A DNA stretch of 64,000 nucleotides from Thalassotalea sp. ND16A (GTDB lineage: Bacteria; Pseudomonadota; Gammaproteobacteria; Enterobacterales; Alteromonadaceae), in the NCBI RefSeq assembly GCF_000764205.1, contig NZ_JQDZ01000009.1, positions 1-64,000 of the forward strand, read 5' to 3'. Shown here piece by piece: positions 42,621 through 51,843 of this stretch (the first letter of the stretch is position 1; the number at the start of each line of letters is the position of its first letter). The position numbers and the translations under genes are program-made. Under the pieces are notes generated by a model that did no database searches, had not been told where the DNA came from, and saw nothing but the letters and a program-made list of their open reading frames with translations.

Positions 42621-42621
42621 T

Positions 42622-43401
42622 ATGGCAAGCTTGATTGAAGTAAAAGATCTCAGTAAAAAATATAAAATAAAGTCAAACTGGTTTAAACAGAAAGCCGTAA
42701 CGGTATTGCATCCGATTTCATTTAAATTGGAAGCGAAAGAAACCTTAGCGGTAATTGGCGAAATTGGCTCAGGCAAATCAACCCTGGCGAAACTTCTTGT
42801 CGGCGCAGCACGACCTACAACCGGTGAAATCAGTCTGAATGGTCAACACTTGCAAACCGGTAATTTTAAACAAAGATGCCAACATGTACGGATGATATTT
42901 CAAAATGCCGCCGATACCTTAAACCCCAGTTTAACCATACGCCAGCAACTGGAAGAGCCATTATTATTAAACACTCGCCTCGATGAAGAACAACGCAATA
43001 ATATGATCCGGGCAACTCTGCAAAAAGTTGGATTACTGGCTGATCACTTACACTTTTATCCACATATGTTTTCTGGTGGACAGAAACAACGTATATCGCT
43101 GGCCAGAGCCATTATCTTACAACCACAGTTAGTTATACTCGATGAAGCGCTAGCGTCTTTAGATTTATCGCTAAGAGCGCAAATGATAAACTTGTTACTC
43201 AAGTTACAGGAACAAATGGGCCTGGCGTATTTATTGGTATCACACGATATTGACGTAGTCGAACACTTTAGCGATAAGATCATGGTGTTACGTGAAGGTA
43301 AAGTGGTCGAATATGGCAATACCCGTGACGTATTAGCCAACCCGAAAGATAAATACACCCGTAAGCTAGTGATGTCGCAACGAAAGACGAAGATGAAATA
43401 G
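42622..43401 (+). CDS. sapF: ABC transporter ATP-binding protein SapF
   Basis: A 259-residue ATPase, the second nucleotide-binding subunit of the Sap transporter. Walker A is GEIGSGKSTLAK, the canonical signature is FSGGQKQRISLARAI, and Walker B is LVILDEAL. In contrast to SapD its signature is intact, so one of the two ATP sites is probably fully active. It is the last gene of the pspF-sapABCDF series; a long repeat-filled spacer follows, and no strong terminator is visible immediately after the stop. Confidence 0.93.
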   Translation: MASLIEVKDLSKKYKIKSNWFKQKAVTVLHPISFKLEAKETLAVIGEIGSGKSTLAKLLVGAARPTTGEISLNGQHLQTGNFKQRCQHVRMIFQNAADTLNPSLTIRQQLEEPLLLNTRLDEEQRNNMIRATLQKVGLLADHLHFYPHMFSGGQKQRISLARAIILQPQLVILDEALASLDLSLRAQMINLLLKLQEQMGLAYLLVSHDIDVVEHFSDKIMVLREGKVVEYGNTRDVLANPKDKYTRKLVMSQRKTKMK

Positions 43402-43465
43402 AAAGCTGCGGGCTAAAAGCTACGAGCTACGGGCAGATAGTGTTAGCGATAAGTGAAGGGATATT

Positions 43466-43507
43466 AGGTACAAGGTACAAGGTACAAGGTACAAGGTACA
43501 AGGTACA
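43466..43507. repeat. Heptanucleotide tandem array, unit AGGTACA (6 copies)
   Basis: Six perfect units are followed by AGCAGTAT. The same unit and the same following word occur at 56031-56072 (AGCAGCAT) and, inverted and degenerate, at 44029-44056. Confidence 0.95.
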
Positions 43508-43566
43508 AGCAGTATATTTTAATATCGATTAGAGTAATTGCCACTATACAATATCAGAAAAAATTC

Positions 43567-43774
43567 ACCGTCATCCCATCATGTTTTTGGATGGGATCTC
43601 CTCCAGTTACGAAGAGACTTTAAACGGTAGCCCCACCGCACGCTCAGTGAGATCCCGTGCAAAAACATCACATATGACGTGGTGTAAGTAAACCGAAATA
43701 GTTGATTATCATACACTTAGAAAAATTACTCCGTCATCCCGTTATGCTTTTGAACGGGACCTCCTAAATTCAAA
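43567..43774. repeat. Three GTCAT-hairpin repeat units
   Basis: The first unit has stem TCCCATC (43575-43581) / GATGGGA (43591-43597) and CTCC after it. A degenerate inverse unit ends near 43685 (ATGACG then GGTG). A third unit has TCCCGTT (43738-43744) / AACGGGA (43754-43760) and CCTCC. Stem sequences differ but stay complementary. Confidence 0.75.
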
Positions 43775-44028
43775 ACGTGCATAGCAACAATGGTTCTTCG
43801 TTTCTCGTTTCTTAAGAACCATAAATTATCAATCAAAGTTGCTATTAGCATATATAGAGAGTTCTCTGAGTAATGCGCTATCTGCCTGTACCCACTAAAT
43901 CAGCTAAGGGCAACTGGCTGCGAGCCACGGGCAGATAGTGTCAGCGATAAGCAAAAGTATTGTTCAAACTAGAATAAACAAACCAGGTTTTGGGATAAGG
44001 GTGAATTCTAAACACCAACCATACTGCT

Positions 44029-44056
44029 TGTACCCTGTACCCTGTACCTCGTACCC
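44029..44056. repeat. Heptanucleotide array, unit TGTACCC (4 copies)
   Basis: Units TGTACCC, TGTACCC, TGTACCT, CGTACCC. On the opposite strand this reads GGTACA-type units followed by AGCAGTAT, the same family as 43466-43507 in inverse orientation. Confidence 0.85.
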
Positions 44057-44079
44057 TTAATCTAATTCATACGGGATCT

Positions 44080-44140
44080 GCTCGTGGCTCGTGGCTCGTT
44101 GCCCGTAGCCAGTTGCCCGTTTCTTGTTGCCAGTTGCCAG
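44080..44140. repeat. Degenerate heptanucleotide array, consensus GCYCGTN
   Basis: Eight complete 7-bp units (GCTCGTG, GCTCGTG, GCTCGTT, GCCCGTA, GCCAGTT, GCCCGTT, TCTTGTT, GCCAGTT) and a partial unit keep an exact 7-base register although single units have diverged. Confidence 0.85.
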
Positions 44141-44147
44141 CCACAAA

Positions 44148-44169
44148 AAAGGCCGCGTTAGCGACCTTT
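44148..44169 (-). terminator. Terminator of ppiD
   Basis: AAAGGCCGC and GCGACCTTT (one C-A mismatch) form a stem around GTTA, about 20 bases after the ppiD stop on the minus strand. A run of A on the plus side gives the U-run. Confidence 0.8.
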
Positions 44170-44190
44170 CAAGCAAGTGACTATTAACGT

Positions 44191-46104
44191 CTAAAACTGC
44201 GGGGCAGCGTTAGTCGGTAAATTACGAGAGATCTCAGCATTCGCTTTCAAATTGCTAATGTAGCCTTCAAAAGCCGATTGTGATAATGCCATTGTTTGTT
44301 GTTGGGCAAGATTAGCATCCGCTTCAGCGGCAGCACCTTCAACCACACTAATTAATTCAACAATCGCGTAATCACCATTAGCCATCACAGTATTGGCCGC
44401 AGATACTTGTCCGTCAACCGGGTGTGCTAAAGTAAACGCTTGACGAGCAATATTATTGGCAACGTCACTACCGTTACGAGCAATGTTCTGCGCCGTAACA
44501 AATTCAGCGCCAGCAGTGGCTAAATCTGTAGTGGTATCTTCACCGGCAATTAATTTCGCTAATAATGCATCGCTTGCCGCTTGTGCCGCTAAGCTTGCTT
44601 TATCATTGACAAGTTGCGTTTTGATTTGAGCACTTACGTCGATAAGTGGCTTAGTGCTAGCCTCTTTATGCTCTGCCAGACGAACAACCATCGCTTGCGC
44701 ATCACCAACAACTTCAACCACATCGGAGTTCATTTTATCTAATAACACAACATCCGAAAAAGCAACGTCAATAACATTACCATTATTAAATGGTGCCGAA
44801 TTGCTACCGCGAGTTAACCAGTCACTGGTTTTAATTTCAGCATTAATCACCGCTGCCGCATCATCTAGAGAATCTGGCGATTCAAAGGCAATTTCAGCCA
44901 TTTGCGTTTGTAAATCATAATAAATTTCTAACGCTTTATCGTTCGATAACTGAGTAAGGATTTCGTCTTTTACCTCAATAAACTGTTTCGTTTTAACCGC
45001 TTCTAAGTCAGTTAATTTAATAATATGAAAACCAAAGTCAGATTTCACTACGTCACTGATATTGTTTTCTAAGGTTAAGGCGAAAGTGGCTTTGTCAAAT
45101 TCGACATCCATTGCTCCTTGTTCGAACCAGTCCAGATCACCACCATTTTCACCAGAAAAACTATCGGCAGAAAACTCTTTCGCCAATGCGGCAAAATCTT
45201 CACCAGCTTGAACTTTGGCAAGTAGTTCTTTGGCTTGCTGCTGCGCCGCAGCTTCATCATCAGCAAACTCGATTAAGATATGCGATGCACGACGACGTTC
45301 TGTCGTAGAATAGGCATCCATATTATTGTCGTAATAAGCTTGCACTTCCGCAGCTTCTACCACCACATCTTTGCTAATGTTGGCAATATCTAAACTGATA
45401 TATTCAACTTTGACCTGCTCTTGCGTGGCAAACCGGTTTTGATTGGCTTGATAATACTCGTTAATTTCGGCGTCAGTGATTTCGCTATTAACGACAAATT
45501 GTTTGGCTGAAACAGTCGCGTAACGAATACTACGAGTTTGATTGGTTAATTTTACTGAAAGCTCTTGCTGGTATGGCAGGCTAAACTCAGTTGCCATGAC
45601 ACTCTGCATTAATTGACGACGCGCCATATCAGTACGTAAGTAATCTCTAAACGTAGAAGGCTGATAAAATCCGGCCTGATTAATGACCATTAAATAACGA
45701 TCGTTATTAAACACGCCATCAACCTGAAATTCAGCCATTGCATAAATGGCTTCTTTTATTTGTTGATCACTAATGCGGATGTTTAATTCCCTGGCATTTT
45801 GATCTAATAATTCTTCGTTGATCAAGTTTTCTAATACATTTGAACGCATTGATTGCATGTAAACATCATTTGCTGCTAATTGCGCAAACATCTCACCATA
45901 TTGTTGCTCCATACGAGCACGTTGGTTTTGATACGCTGATTCAAATTCTTGCTGGCTAATTTTTTCGTCATTAACCGTAGCTGCAGAGGTATCAACAGAG
46001 TTGGTATAACTACCGACACCAGCAAACACAAATGTAGCAATCACTAGGCCTAAAATAACCTTAGCGGTAACTCCTGAAGAGCCTTCTCTTATTCTTTCTA
46101 ACAT
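44191..46104 (-). CDS. ppiD: Periplasmic folding chaperone PpiD (SurA_N / parvulin)
   Basis: PpiD is anchored in the inner membrane near the Sec translocon and helps folding of exported proteins. The 637-residue product has a short cytoplasmic N-terminus, one membrane helix (about residues 15-34, VILGLVIATFVFAGVGSY), and a SurA_N-like chaperone domain (about 35-190). A central parvulin domain lies near 265-360 (ASHILIEFADDEAAAQQQAKE, SGENGGDLDWFEQGAM, and SDFGFHIIKL). A long C-terminal region follows. The order hupB-ppiD downstream of lon is the same as in E. coli. Confidence 0.94.
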   Translation of the reverse strand: MLERIREGSSGVTAKVILGLVIATFVFAGVGSYTNSVDTSAATVNDEKISQQEFESAYQNQRARMEQQYGEMFAQLAANDVYMQSMRSNVLENLINEELLDQNARELNIRISDQQIKEAIYAMAEFQVDGVFNNDRYLMVINQAGFYQPSTFRDYLRTDMARRQLMQSVMATEFSLPYQQELSVKLTNQTRSIRYATVSAKQFVVNSEITDAEINEYYQANQNRFATQEQVKVEYISLDIANISKDVVVEAAEVQAYYDNNMDAYSTTERRRASHILIEFADDEAAAQQQAKELLAKVQAGEDFAALAKEFSADSFSGENGGDLDWFEQGAMDVEFDKATFALTLENNISDVVKSDFGFHIIKLTDLEAVKTKQFIEVKDEILTQLSNDKALEIYYDLQTQMAEIAFESPDSLDDAAAVINAEIKTSDWLTRGSNSAPFNNGNVIDVAFSDVVLLDKMNSDVVEVVGDAQAMVVRLAEHKEASTKPLIDVSAQIKTQLVNDKASLAAQAASDALLAKLIAGEDTTTDLATAGAEFVTAQNIARNGSDVANNIARQAFTLAHPVDGQVSAANTVMANGDYAIVELISVVEGAAAEADANLAQQQTMALSQSAFEGYISNLKANAEISRNLPTNAAPQF

Positions 46105-46261
46105 ATTGTTCTCTTGTCACTTAACATCAGGACATAAATTTTTGATGCTCGATTGTAGCAAACACTATGGCGAGCTTGAAGTGTTTATCTTTAAAATTAT
46201 CGTCTTATTGCAGTTAATTTATTAATTATGCAAATTTTGCATATATTTCTTCTATAAACAA

Positions 46262-46287
46262 AAAAAGCTGGCATAAGCCAGCTTTTT
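46262..46287 (-). terminator. Terminator of hupB
   Basis: AAAAAGCTGGC (46262-46272) pairs perfectly with GCCAGCTTTTT (46277-46287) around ATAA, about 20 bases after the hupB stop; the A-rich side yields a U-run on the minus strand. Confidence 0.9.
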
Positions 46288-46305
46288 CACTCTAAGAAGT
46301 AATTC

Positions 46306-46578
46306 TTAGTTCACTGCATCTTTAAGTGCTTTACCGGCTTTGAAAGCTGGAATTTTAGCTGCAGCGATTTGAATAGTCGCACCAGTTTGTGGGTTACGGC
46401 CAGAACGAGCTGCACGATCACGTACAGAGAAAGTACCGAAACCAACTAGAGCAACTTGCTCACCTGATTTTAATTCGTCAGATACAGCATCGATAAAAGA
46501 ATCTAGCGCACGGCCAGCTGCTGCTTTAGAGATGTCAGCGCCTGCTGCAATTTTTTCAATTAGTTGTGACTTATTCAC
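46306..46578 (-). CDS. hupB: DNA-binding protein HU-beta
   Basis: HU (90 residues) is a nucleoid-associated protein that bends DNA without sequence specificity. It has the [29 protein letters not shown] helices (split by eye), [21 protein letters not shown] with the DNA-intercalating arm, and [15 protein letters not shown] at the end. Position between lon and ppiD identifies the HU-beta paralogue. A good sigma-70 promoter and a terminator flank it, so it is monocistronic. Confidence 0.96.
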   Translation of the reverse strand: MNKSQLIEKIAAGADISKAAAGRALDSFIDAVSDELKSGEQVALVGFGTFSVRDRAARSGRNPQTGATIQIAAAKIPAFKAGKALKDAVN

Positions 46579-46634
46579 AATGTGTTCCCCTTTAATTGTT
46601 ATTATTTGGAGCTTTTCAGAAATGCTCGATAGTT

Positions 46635-46663
46635 TTTATATCAGGCATTTTCATTAACTGCAA
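46635..46663 (-). promoter_or_regulatory. Sigma-70 promoter of hupB
   Basis: On the minus strand TTGCAG and TATAAA are separated by 17 bases, with the start about 50 bases before the hupB ATG. It lies in the 297-base gap after lon; nothing else is obvious in the gap. Confidence 0.65.
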
Positions 46664-46875
46664 GCTCCGAGTTCCAAAAAATAAGATTTAAATCAAATTT
46701 CATTTTTTTAATTTGCCTATCCCTTGCTATTGCTAAGCTGTAGCGCAGGTTTAGCTTGGCTTCGGTATTCAGACTAACACAGTTAAGTCGTTTGAAAACC
46801 CCTAAATAGCAATTTTTTTCATTTTTATTGAAAAAATCGCTTATTTTTCAAGAAAACCAGCAGTGATACCACGAA

Positions 46876-49224
46876 TTAACTCGCTACAGACCACTTATCC
46901 GGCGATTCTAACAGGGCAAGTTCAAGTACATCATCAATCCATTTTACCGGATGAATGGCCAAATCGGCTTTCACATTATCTGGAATTTCTTTTAAATCGC
47001 GCTCATTATCTTTTGGAATAATTACGGTTTTTATACCACCTCGGTGTGCTGCCAATAGTTTTTCTTTTAAACCACCAATCGCTAATACTTCACCACGCAA
47101 GGTAATTTCACCAGTCATCGCGACATCCGCCTTAACCGGATTACCGGTCAAACTTGAGACCAGGGCAGTACACATGCCAATACCGGCACTTGGGCCATCT
47201 TTTGGCGTGGCTCCCTCAGGTACATGAACATGAATATCACGCTTCTCATGAAAGTCTGAATTGATGCGCAAGCCTTCAGTTCGGCTACGCACTACCGTCA
47301 TTGCCGCCTGAATCGATTCTTGCATCACTTCGCCCAATGAACCGGTAAACGATAATTTTCCTTTGCCCGGTACTGATGCAGCTTCAATGGTCAATAGCTC
47401 ACCACCGACTTCCGTCCAGGCAAGACCCGTAACCTGGCCAATGCGGTTCTCGTCTTCCGCTTTGCCATAATCAAAACGCTGAACACCTAAAAACTCTTCC
47501 AGGTTATCCTGATTAATGATGACTTTTTTCACCTCGTCATTAAGCAATATTTTCTTCACCGCTTTTCGACAAAGTTTTGAAATTTCACGTTCCAGGCTAC
47601 GCACCCCGGCTTCGCGGGTGTAATAACGAATGATGCCGATAATGGCACTGTCTTCAATTTGAATTTCGTTATCTTTCAAACCATTGCGTTTAATTTGTTT
47701 GTTCATTAGATGACGGGTAGCAATATTAAGCTTTTCATCTTCGGTGTAACCTGACAAGCGAATCACTTCCATGCGATCGAGTAATGGCCCTGGAATATTC
47801 ATGCTGTTCGACGTTGCCACGAACATCACATCCGATAAGTCGTAATCTACTTCCAAATAATGATCATTAAAGGCATTGTTTTGCTCAGGATCTAGGACTT
47901 CGAGTAATGCCGATGCTGGATCTCCACGCATATCGGAAGCCATTTTGTCAATTTCATCCAGTAAGAATAATGGATTTTTTACTTCCGCTTTCGCCATTTT
48001 TTGTACCAGCTTGCCCGGCATTGAGCCGATATAGGTACGACGATGACCACGAATTTCTGCTTCATCGCGCACACCACCAAGTGCCATGCGCACGTATTTG
48101 CGCCCGGTTGCTTTGGCGATAGACTGACCCAGTGAAGTTTTACCAACGCCAGGAGGGCCGACTAAACACAAAATAGGGCCTTTTAACTGGGTAACTCGTT
48201 GCTGCACGGCTAGATATTCTATGATCCGTTCTTTTACTTTTTCCAGGCCATAGTGGTCTTGCTCAAGCACATCATTGGCCAATTTTAAATTACGCTTTAA
48301 TTTGCTGCGTTTTTTCCAGGGTACCGAAATCATCCAATCAATATAGCTGCGCACTACCGTAGCTTCAGCCGACATTGGCGACATCATTTTTAATTTATGC
48401 AGCTCCGCTAAGGTTTTTTCTTTGGCTTCGGCTGGCATCTGTGCATCTTCAATTTTTTTGGCCAGCTGTTCTGCTTCATCTGGCACATCATCCATATCAC
48501 CAAGTTCTTTTTGAATGGCTTTCATTTGCTCATTCAAATAATATTCGCGCTGGCTTTTTTCCATTTGCTTTTTAACCCGACCGCGAATTTTCTTTTCCAC
48601 CTGCAACAGATCTATTTCACCTTCCATTAAGGCCATTAAATATTCAAGTCGCTCACCAACATTAATAATTTCCAGGACGTGTTGCTTGTCCTGTAATTTT
48701 AAAGGCATATGGGCAGCCATGGTATCGGCAAGTTGTTCGGCATTATCGATACCGGAAACCGAAGTAAGTACCTCAGGGGGAATTTTTTTATTAAGCTTAA
48801 CGTAGCCTTCAAACTGAGAAACGGCTGAACGCACCAGGACTTCATGATTATCAGTCTCACTCTGCTCAACTTCTAAATAGTCGACGTTGGCAATAAAATA
48901 CTCTTCAGTTTCAACAAATTCTTTGATGCTGGCACGCTGGATACCTTCGACCAATACTTTCACCGTACCGTCCGGTAACTTCAGCATTTGCAAAATAGTG
49001 GCAATGGTTCCGACTTCAAATAAATCTGTCGCTTGCGGTTCATCGACACTGGCATCTTTTTGTGCGACCAAAAATACTTTTTTATCGCTCTCCATCGCTA
49101 AATCTAAACAGCGAATGGATTTTTCACGGCCTACAAATAATGGAATGACCATTTGCGGGTAGACTACGACATCACGTAAGGCTAGTACTGGGGTTTCAAA
49201 TGGTCCTGAATGCTCTGTGCTCAT
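46876..49224 (-). CDS. lon: ATP-dependent protease Lon
   Basis: Lon (782 residues, E. coli 784) degrades misfolded and regulatory proteins. It has an N-terminal LAN domain (about 10-200) and a helical linker. The AAA+ domain has Walker A GPPGVGKTSLG (about residues 354-364), GGVRDEAEIRGHRRTYIGSMPGK and LDEIDKM. The C-terminal protease domain has the catalytic Ser in DGPSAGIGM and Lys in LREKLLAAHRG-like LKEKLLAAHRGG. It lies after clpX and before hupB, the E. coli order. A sigma-32-like promoter upstream fits heat induction. Confidence 0.97.
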   Translation of the reverse strand: MSTEHSGPFETPVLALRDVVVYPQMVIPLFVGREKSIRCLDLAMESDKKVFLVAQKDASVDEPQATDLFEVGTIATILQMLKLPDGTVKVLVEGIQRASIKEFVETEEYFIANVDYLEVEQSETDNHEVLVRSAVSQFEGYVKLNKKIPPEVLTSVSGIDNAEQLADTMAAHMPLKLQDKQHVLEIINVGERLEYLMALMEGEIDLLQVEKKIRGRVKKQMEKSQREYYLNEQMKAIQKELGDMDDVPDEAEQLAKKIEDAQMPAEAKEKTLAELHKLKMMSPMSAEATVVRSYIDWMISVPWKKRSKLKRNLKLANDVLEQDHYGLEKVKERIIEYLAVQQRVTQLKGPILCLVGPPGVGKTSLGQSIAKATGRKYVRMALGGVRDEAEIRGHRRTYIGSMPGKLVQKMAKAEVKNPLFLLDEIDKMASDMRGDPASALLEVLDPEQNNAFNDHYLEVDYDLSDVMFVATSNSMNIPGPLLDRMEVIRLSGYTEDEKLNIATRHLMNKQIKRNGLKDNEIQIEDSAIIGIIRYYTREAGVRSLEREISKLCRKAVKKILLNDEVKKVIINQDNLEEFLGVQRFDYGKAEDENRIGQVTGLAWTEVGGELLTIEAASVPGKGKLSFTGSLGEVMQESIQAAMTVVRSRTEGLRINSDFHEKRDIHVHVPEGATPKDGPSAGIGMCTALVSSLTGNPVKADVAMTGEITLRGEVLAIGGLKEKLLAAHRGGIKTVIIPKDNERDLKEIPDNVKADLAIHPVKWIDDVLELALLESPDKWSVAS

Positions 49225-49327
49225 AGGGAATACTCTTGGAAAGGTGATGTGTACACTAACGGATTATCACAATATTATTTTTTCTTATGTGGAGTTATCG
49301 TTAGCAGTTATTAAGCTCTACTTGAGT

Positions 49328-49355
49328 ATATGGGGATTTGGATGAACTATTCAAT
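49328..49355 (-). promoter_or_regulatory. Heat-shock (sigma-32-like) promoter of lon
   Basis: On the minus strand ATTGAA and CCCCATAT are separated by 14 bases. The sigma-32 consensus is CTTGAA-N13-17-CCCCATNT. The start would be about 95 bases before the lon ATG. lon belongs to the sigma-32 regulon in E. coli. Confidence 0.6.
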
Positions 49356-49449
49356 AGGTTAAACTGTTTTTATTACAGATTTAGCTGAACCCACTCTAAA
49401 GGCATTCAGTCTGCTGTAGATAAGTATCTCCGTATACAAAATAAAAATT

Positions 49450-49546
49450 GCTTCGGGCTACGGGCTTCGGGCAGAATTCGTATTGTTACACGATAGGTAA
49501 ATTCATCAAAGATACAGCCCGTGGCCAGTAGCTCGTTGCTAGAAGC
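49450..49546. repeat. About 100-bp dispersed element, copy 1
   Basis: GCTTCGGGCTACGGGCTTCG on the left is an imperfect inverse of the right end (CGTGGCCAGTAGCTCGTTGC then TAGAAGC). The centre reads GTATTGTTACACGATAGGTA then AATTCATCAAAGATACAG. A second copy with about 85% similarity by eye lies at 59224-59330. Together with the lon promoter this fills the 434-base lon-clpX spacer. Confidence 0.75.
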
Positions 49547-49607
49547 TTAAAAACAATCACCCTCTAAAGGCTTCCTGCCTGCCGGGTATAAGCACATCCA
49601 TGTACAA

Positions 49608-49633
49608 AAATGCCAGTCTGTTGACTGGCATTT
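49608..49633 (-). terminator. Terminator of clpX
   Basis: AAATGCCAGTC and GACTGGCATTT form a perfect 11-bp stem around TGTT, followed by TTTTG on the minus strand, about 25 bases after the clpX stop. Confidence 0.9.
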
Positions 49634-49658
49634 GTTTGACTTTAAACGACTTCGTCGT

Positions 49659-50936
49659 TTATTGGTTTGCTTGTTTTTCTTCAACCGTTTCATACATGAT
49701 AATAGGTTTTGATTCGCCTTTTATCACTGACTCATCAACCACCACTTTACTGGCATCGGTTAGTGATGGCAGGTCGTACATGGTATCTAACAGTACAGCT
49801 TCAACAATTGACCTTAAACCACGGGCTCCGGTTTTACGGACCATGGCTTTATTGGCAATCGCTATTAATGCATCTTCCCTAAATTCAAGCTCAACACCTT
49901 CCATATCGAACAGGGCGGTAAACTGTTTAGTTAACGCATTCTTCGGTTCTTGCAGTATTTGAATCAATGCACTTTCATCAAGCTCAGTTAACGTGGCAAC
50001 TACCGGAAGACGACCAATAAACTCAGGGATCAAACCATATTTCACTAAATCTTCAGGCTCTACTTCCTGAAAACGCTCGGTTAACGATTTTTCCGAATCC
50101 TTGCCTTTCACTTCGGCACCGAAACCAATACCGGTACCAGTGATCAGGCGCTGTTCAATGACTTTATCAAGACCAGAAAATGCACCGCCACAAATAAATA
50201 AGATTTTAGAAGTATCGACTTGCAAAAATTCTTGTTGTGGATGCTTACGACCCCCTTGTGGTGGTACCGCAGCAATAGTGCCTTCAACCAATTTTAATAA
50301 TGCTTGTTGAACACCTTCACCAGATACGTCACGGGTGATTGATGGATTATCGGATTTACGTGAAATTTTATCAATTTCATCGATGTAAACAATACCGCGC
50401 TGAGCTTTTTCAACGTCGTAGTCACATTTCTGTAACAATTTTTGGATGATGTTTTCAACATCTTCACCAACATAACCCGCTTCGGTTAATGTGGTGGCAT
50501 CAGCCATAGTAAATGGTACATCCAACATCCGCGCTAGCGTCTCAGCCAGTAAGGTTTTACCTGAGCCGGTAGGACCAATAAGCAGGATATTTGATTTACC
50601 TAATTCAATGCCATTATGAGTGTCACCATTACGTAAACGTTTGTAATGGTTATAAACCGCTACCGATAACACTTTTTTCGCATGCGTTTGGCCGATCACG
50701 TATTCATCTAAATTTGCTCTGATTTCTTGCGGCGTTGGCAGTTTTTCAGACTCTGTTTTCGGGGAAATATCTTTGATTTCTTCACGAATAATATCGTTGC
50801 AAAGCTCAACACACTCATCACAAACAAACACAGAAGGGCCTGCAATCAGCTTTCTCACTTCATGCTGACTTTTGCCACAGAACGAGCAATACAATAACTT
50901 TTCGTTATCACCGCTACCTTTAATTTCGTCGGTCAT
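49659..50936 (-). CDS. clpX: ATP-dependent Clp protease ATPase subunit ClpX
   Basis: ClpX unfolds substrates and feeds them to ClpP. The 425-residue protein has an N-terminal C4 zinc-binding domain (CSFCGK and CDECVELC, about residues 17-48). The AAA+ core has Walker [12 protein letters not shown], Walker [10 protein letters not shown], the IGF loop that docks on ClpP ([11 protein letters not shown]), and sensor 2 [10 protein letters not shown]. It follows clpP by about 170 bases on the same strand. The spacer contains two short inverted repeats (50966-50988 and 50990-51005). Confidence 0.97.
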   Translation of the reverse strand: MTDEIKGSGDNEKLLYCSFCGKSQHEVRKLIAGPSVFVCDECVELCNDIIREEIKDISPKTESEKLPTPQEIRANLDEYVIGQTHAKKVLSVAVYNHYKRLRNGDTHNGIELGKSNILLIGPTGSGKTLLAETLARMLDVPFTMADATTLTEAGYVGEDVENIIQKLLQKCDYDVEKAQRGIVYIDEIDKISRKSDNPSITRDVSGEGVQQALLKLVEGTIAAVPPQGGRKHPQQEFLQVDTSKILFICGGAFSGLDKVIEQRLITGTGIGFGAEVKGKDSEKSLTERFQEVEPEDLVKYGLIPEFIGRLPVVATLTELDESALIQILQEPKNALTKQFTALFDMEGVELEFREDALIAIANKAMVRKTGARGLRSIVEAVLLDTMYDLPSLTDASKVVVDESVIKGESKPIIMYETVEEKQANQ

Positions 50937-51109
50937 ACGGTTTTCTACCTCAATTTAAACGTAACCTATCAATTAATATCATTGATAGTGCCTCACTGTT
51001 GAGGCTTTATTTTTTACCACTATCTATATAGTATTTCACAAAATAAGCAATTAACAACTTAGCTAACTAGCCTACTTGTATTAACTATGGGGTTTTCTGC
51101 AGATAGTTA

Positions 51110-51724
51110 CTATCTTTTGGTTAATATGCCATCAACCAGGCCATAATCTACGGCTTCTTGCGCACTTAAGAAATTATCACGGTCAGTGTCTTTGGCAACC
51201 TTGTCAAGATCTTGACCGGTATGCTCAGCCATTAAACTATTAAGCTTCTCTTTAATAGACAGGATTTCTTTGGCATGAATTTCAAAATCTGACGCCTGGC
51301 CCTGGAAACCACCCAAAGGTTGATGGATCATCACCCGCGCATTTGGTAAACAAAAACGTTTGCCCTTTTCACCCGCGGTAAGTAAAAATGCGCCCATGCT
51401 TGCCGCTTGTCCCATACATACTGTACTGACATTGGGTTTGATAAATTGCATTGTATCATAAATCGCCATACCTGCTGTTACCGAGCCGCCCGGAGAATTA
51501 ATATAAAGGAATATATCCTTATCTGGGCTTTCCGACTCAAGGAATAACAATTGAGCAACGATCAGGTTCGCCATGTGCTCTTCCACCTGGCCACAAAGAA
51601 AAATAACACGCTCTTTTAATAAACGTGAATAAATATCAAACGACCGTTCCCCCTTTGGTGTTTGTTCAACCACCATAGGAACTAATGCATTGTCGATTTG
51701 CTGAGAATTATTATTAGTAAACAA
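51110..51724 (-). CDS. clpP: ATP-dependent Clp protease proteolytic subunit ClpP
   Basis: ClpP forms the double-heptamer proteolytic chamber. The 204-residue sequence has the catalytic Ser in GQAASMGAF, His in [10 protein letters not shown] and Asp in DTDRDNFLS. The start is unusual: the only codon giving the expected propeptide (ahead of [10 protein letters not shown]) is TTG at 51722-51724, with AAGGA 9 bases upstream. The next ATG (residue 17) would remove the propeptide and part of the mature N-terminus. A sigma-70 promoter (51777-51805) and a tig-side hairpin lie just upstream. Confidence 0.95.
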   Translation of the reverse strand: MFTNNNSQQIDNALVPMVVEQTPKGERSFDIYSRLLKERVIFLCGQVEEHMANLIVAQLLFLESESPDKDIFLYINSPGGSVTAGMAIYDTMQFIKPNVSTVCMGQAASMGAFLLTAGEKGKRFCLPNARVMIHQPLGGFQGQASDFEIHAKEILSIKEKLNSLMAEHTGQDLDKVAKDTDRDNFLSAQEAVDYGLVDGILTKR

Positions 51725-51748
51725 AGAAAAATATCCTTAAAGAAATAA

Positions 51749-51780
51749 AAATGGCTTATATGCAGTCATATAAGCCATTT
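51749..51780 (-). terminator. 14-bp hairpin between tig and clpP
   Basis: AAATGGCTTATATG (51749-51762) and CATATAAGCCATTT (51767-51780) are perfect inverses with a 4-base loop, followed on the minus strand by TTTTTATTT. It can end tig transcripts. It also overlaps the predicted clpP promoter and lies about 25 bases before the clpP start codon. Confidence 0.8.
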
Positions 51781-51805
51781 AAGCTATTGCCAGAGACAAT
51801 GTCAA
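51777..51805 (-). promoter_or_regulatory. Sigma-70 promoter of clpP
   Basis: On the minus strand a perfect TTGACA and TTAAAT are 17 bases apart. The predicted start falls inside the tig-clpP hairpin, so transcripts from this promoter would carry only part of the stem and escape termination, while tig readthrough would form it fully. Confidence 0.6.
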
Positions 51806-51843
51806 TGCAAAAGACGATTAAGCGGGTTAATTCCTAAAAGAAA

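Larger units (their letters stand above)
43402..44190. other. 789-base repeat mosaic between sapF and ppiD
   Basis: No gene is visible. The region is a patchwork of 7-bp arrays (43466-43507, 44029-44056, 44080-44140), GTCAT hairpins (43567-43774), and a direct repeat (GGGCAGATAGTGTTAGCGAT near 43432, and GGGCAGATAGTGTCAGCGAT near 43930). It ends at the ppiD terminator. Confidence 0.85.

Noticed and set aside
50990-51005. Hairpin GCCTCA/TGAGGC between clpP and clpX as a terminator
   Set aside because: The T-run follows it only on the plus strand, where no gene is transcribed into it; on the clpP-clpX strand it lacks a U-run.
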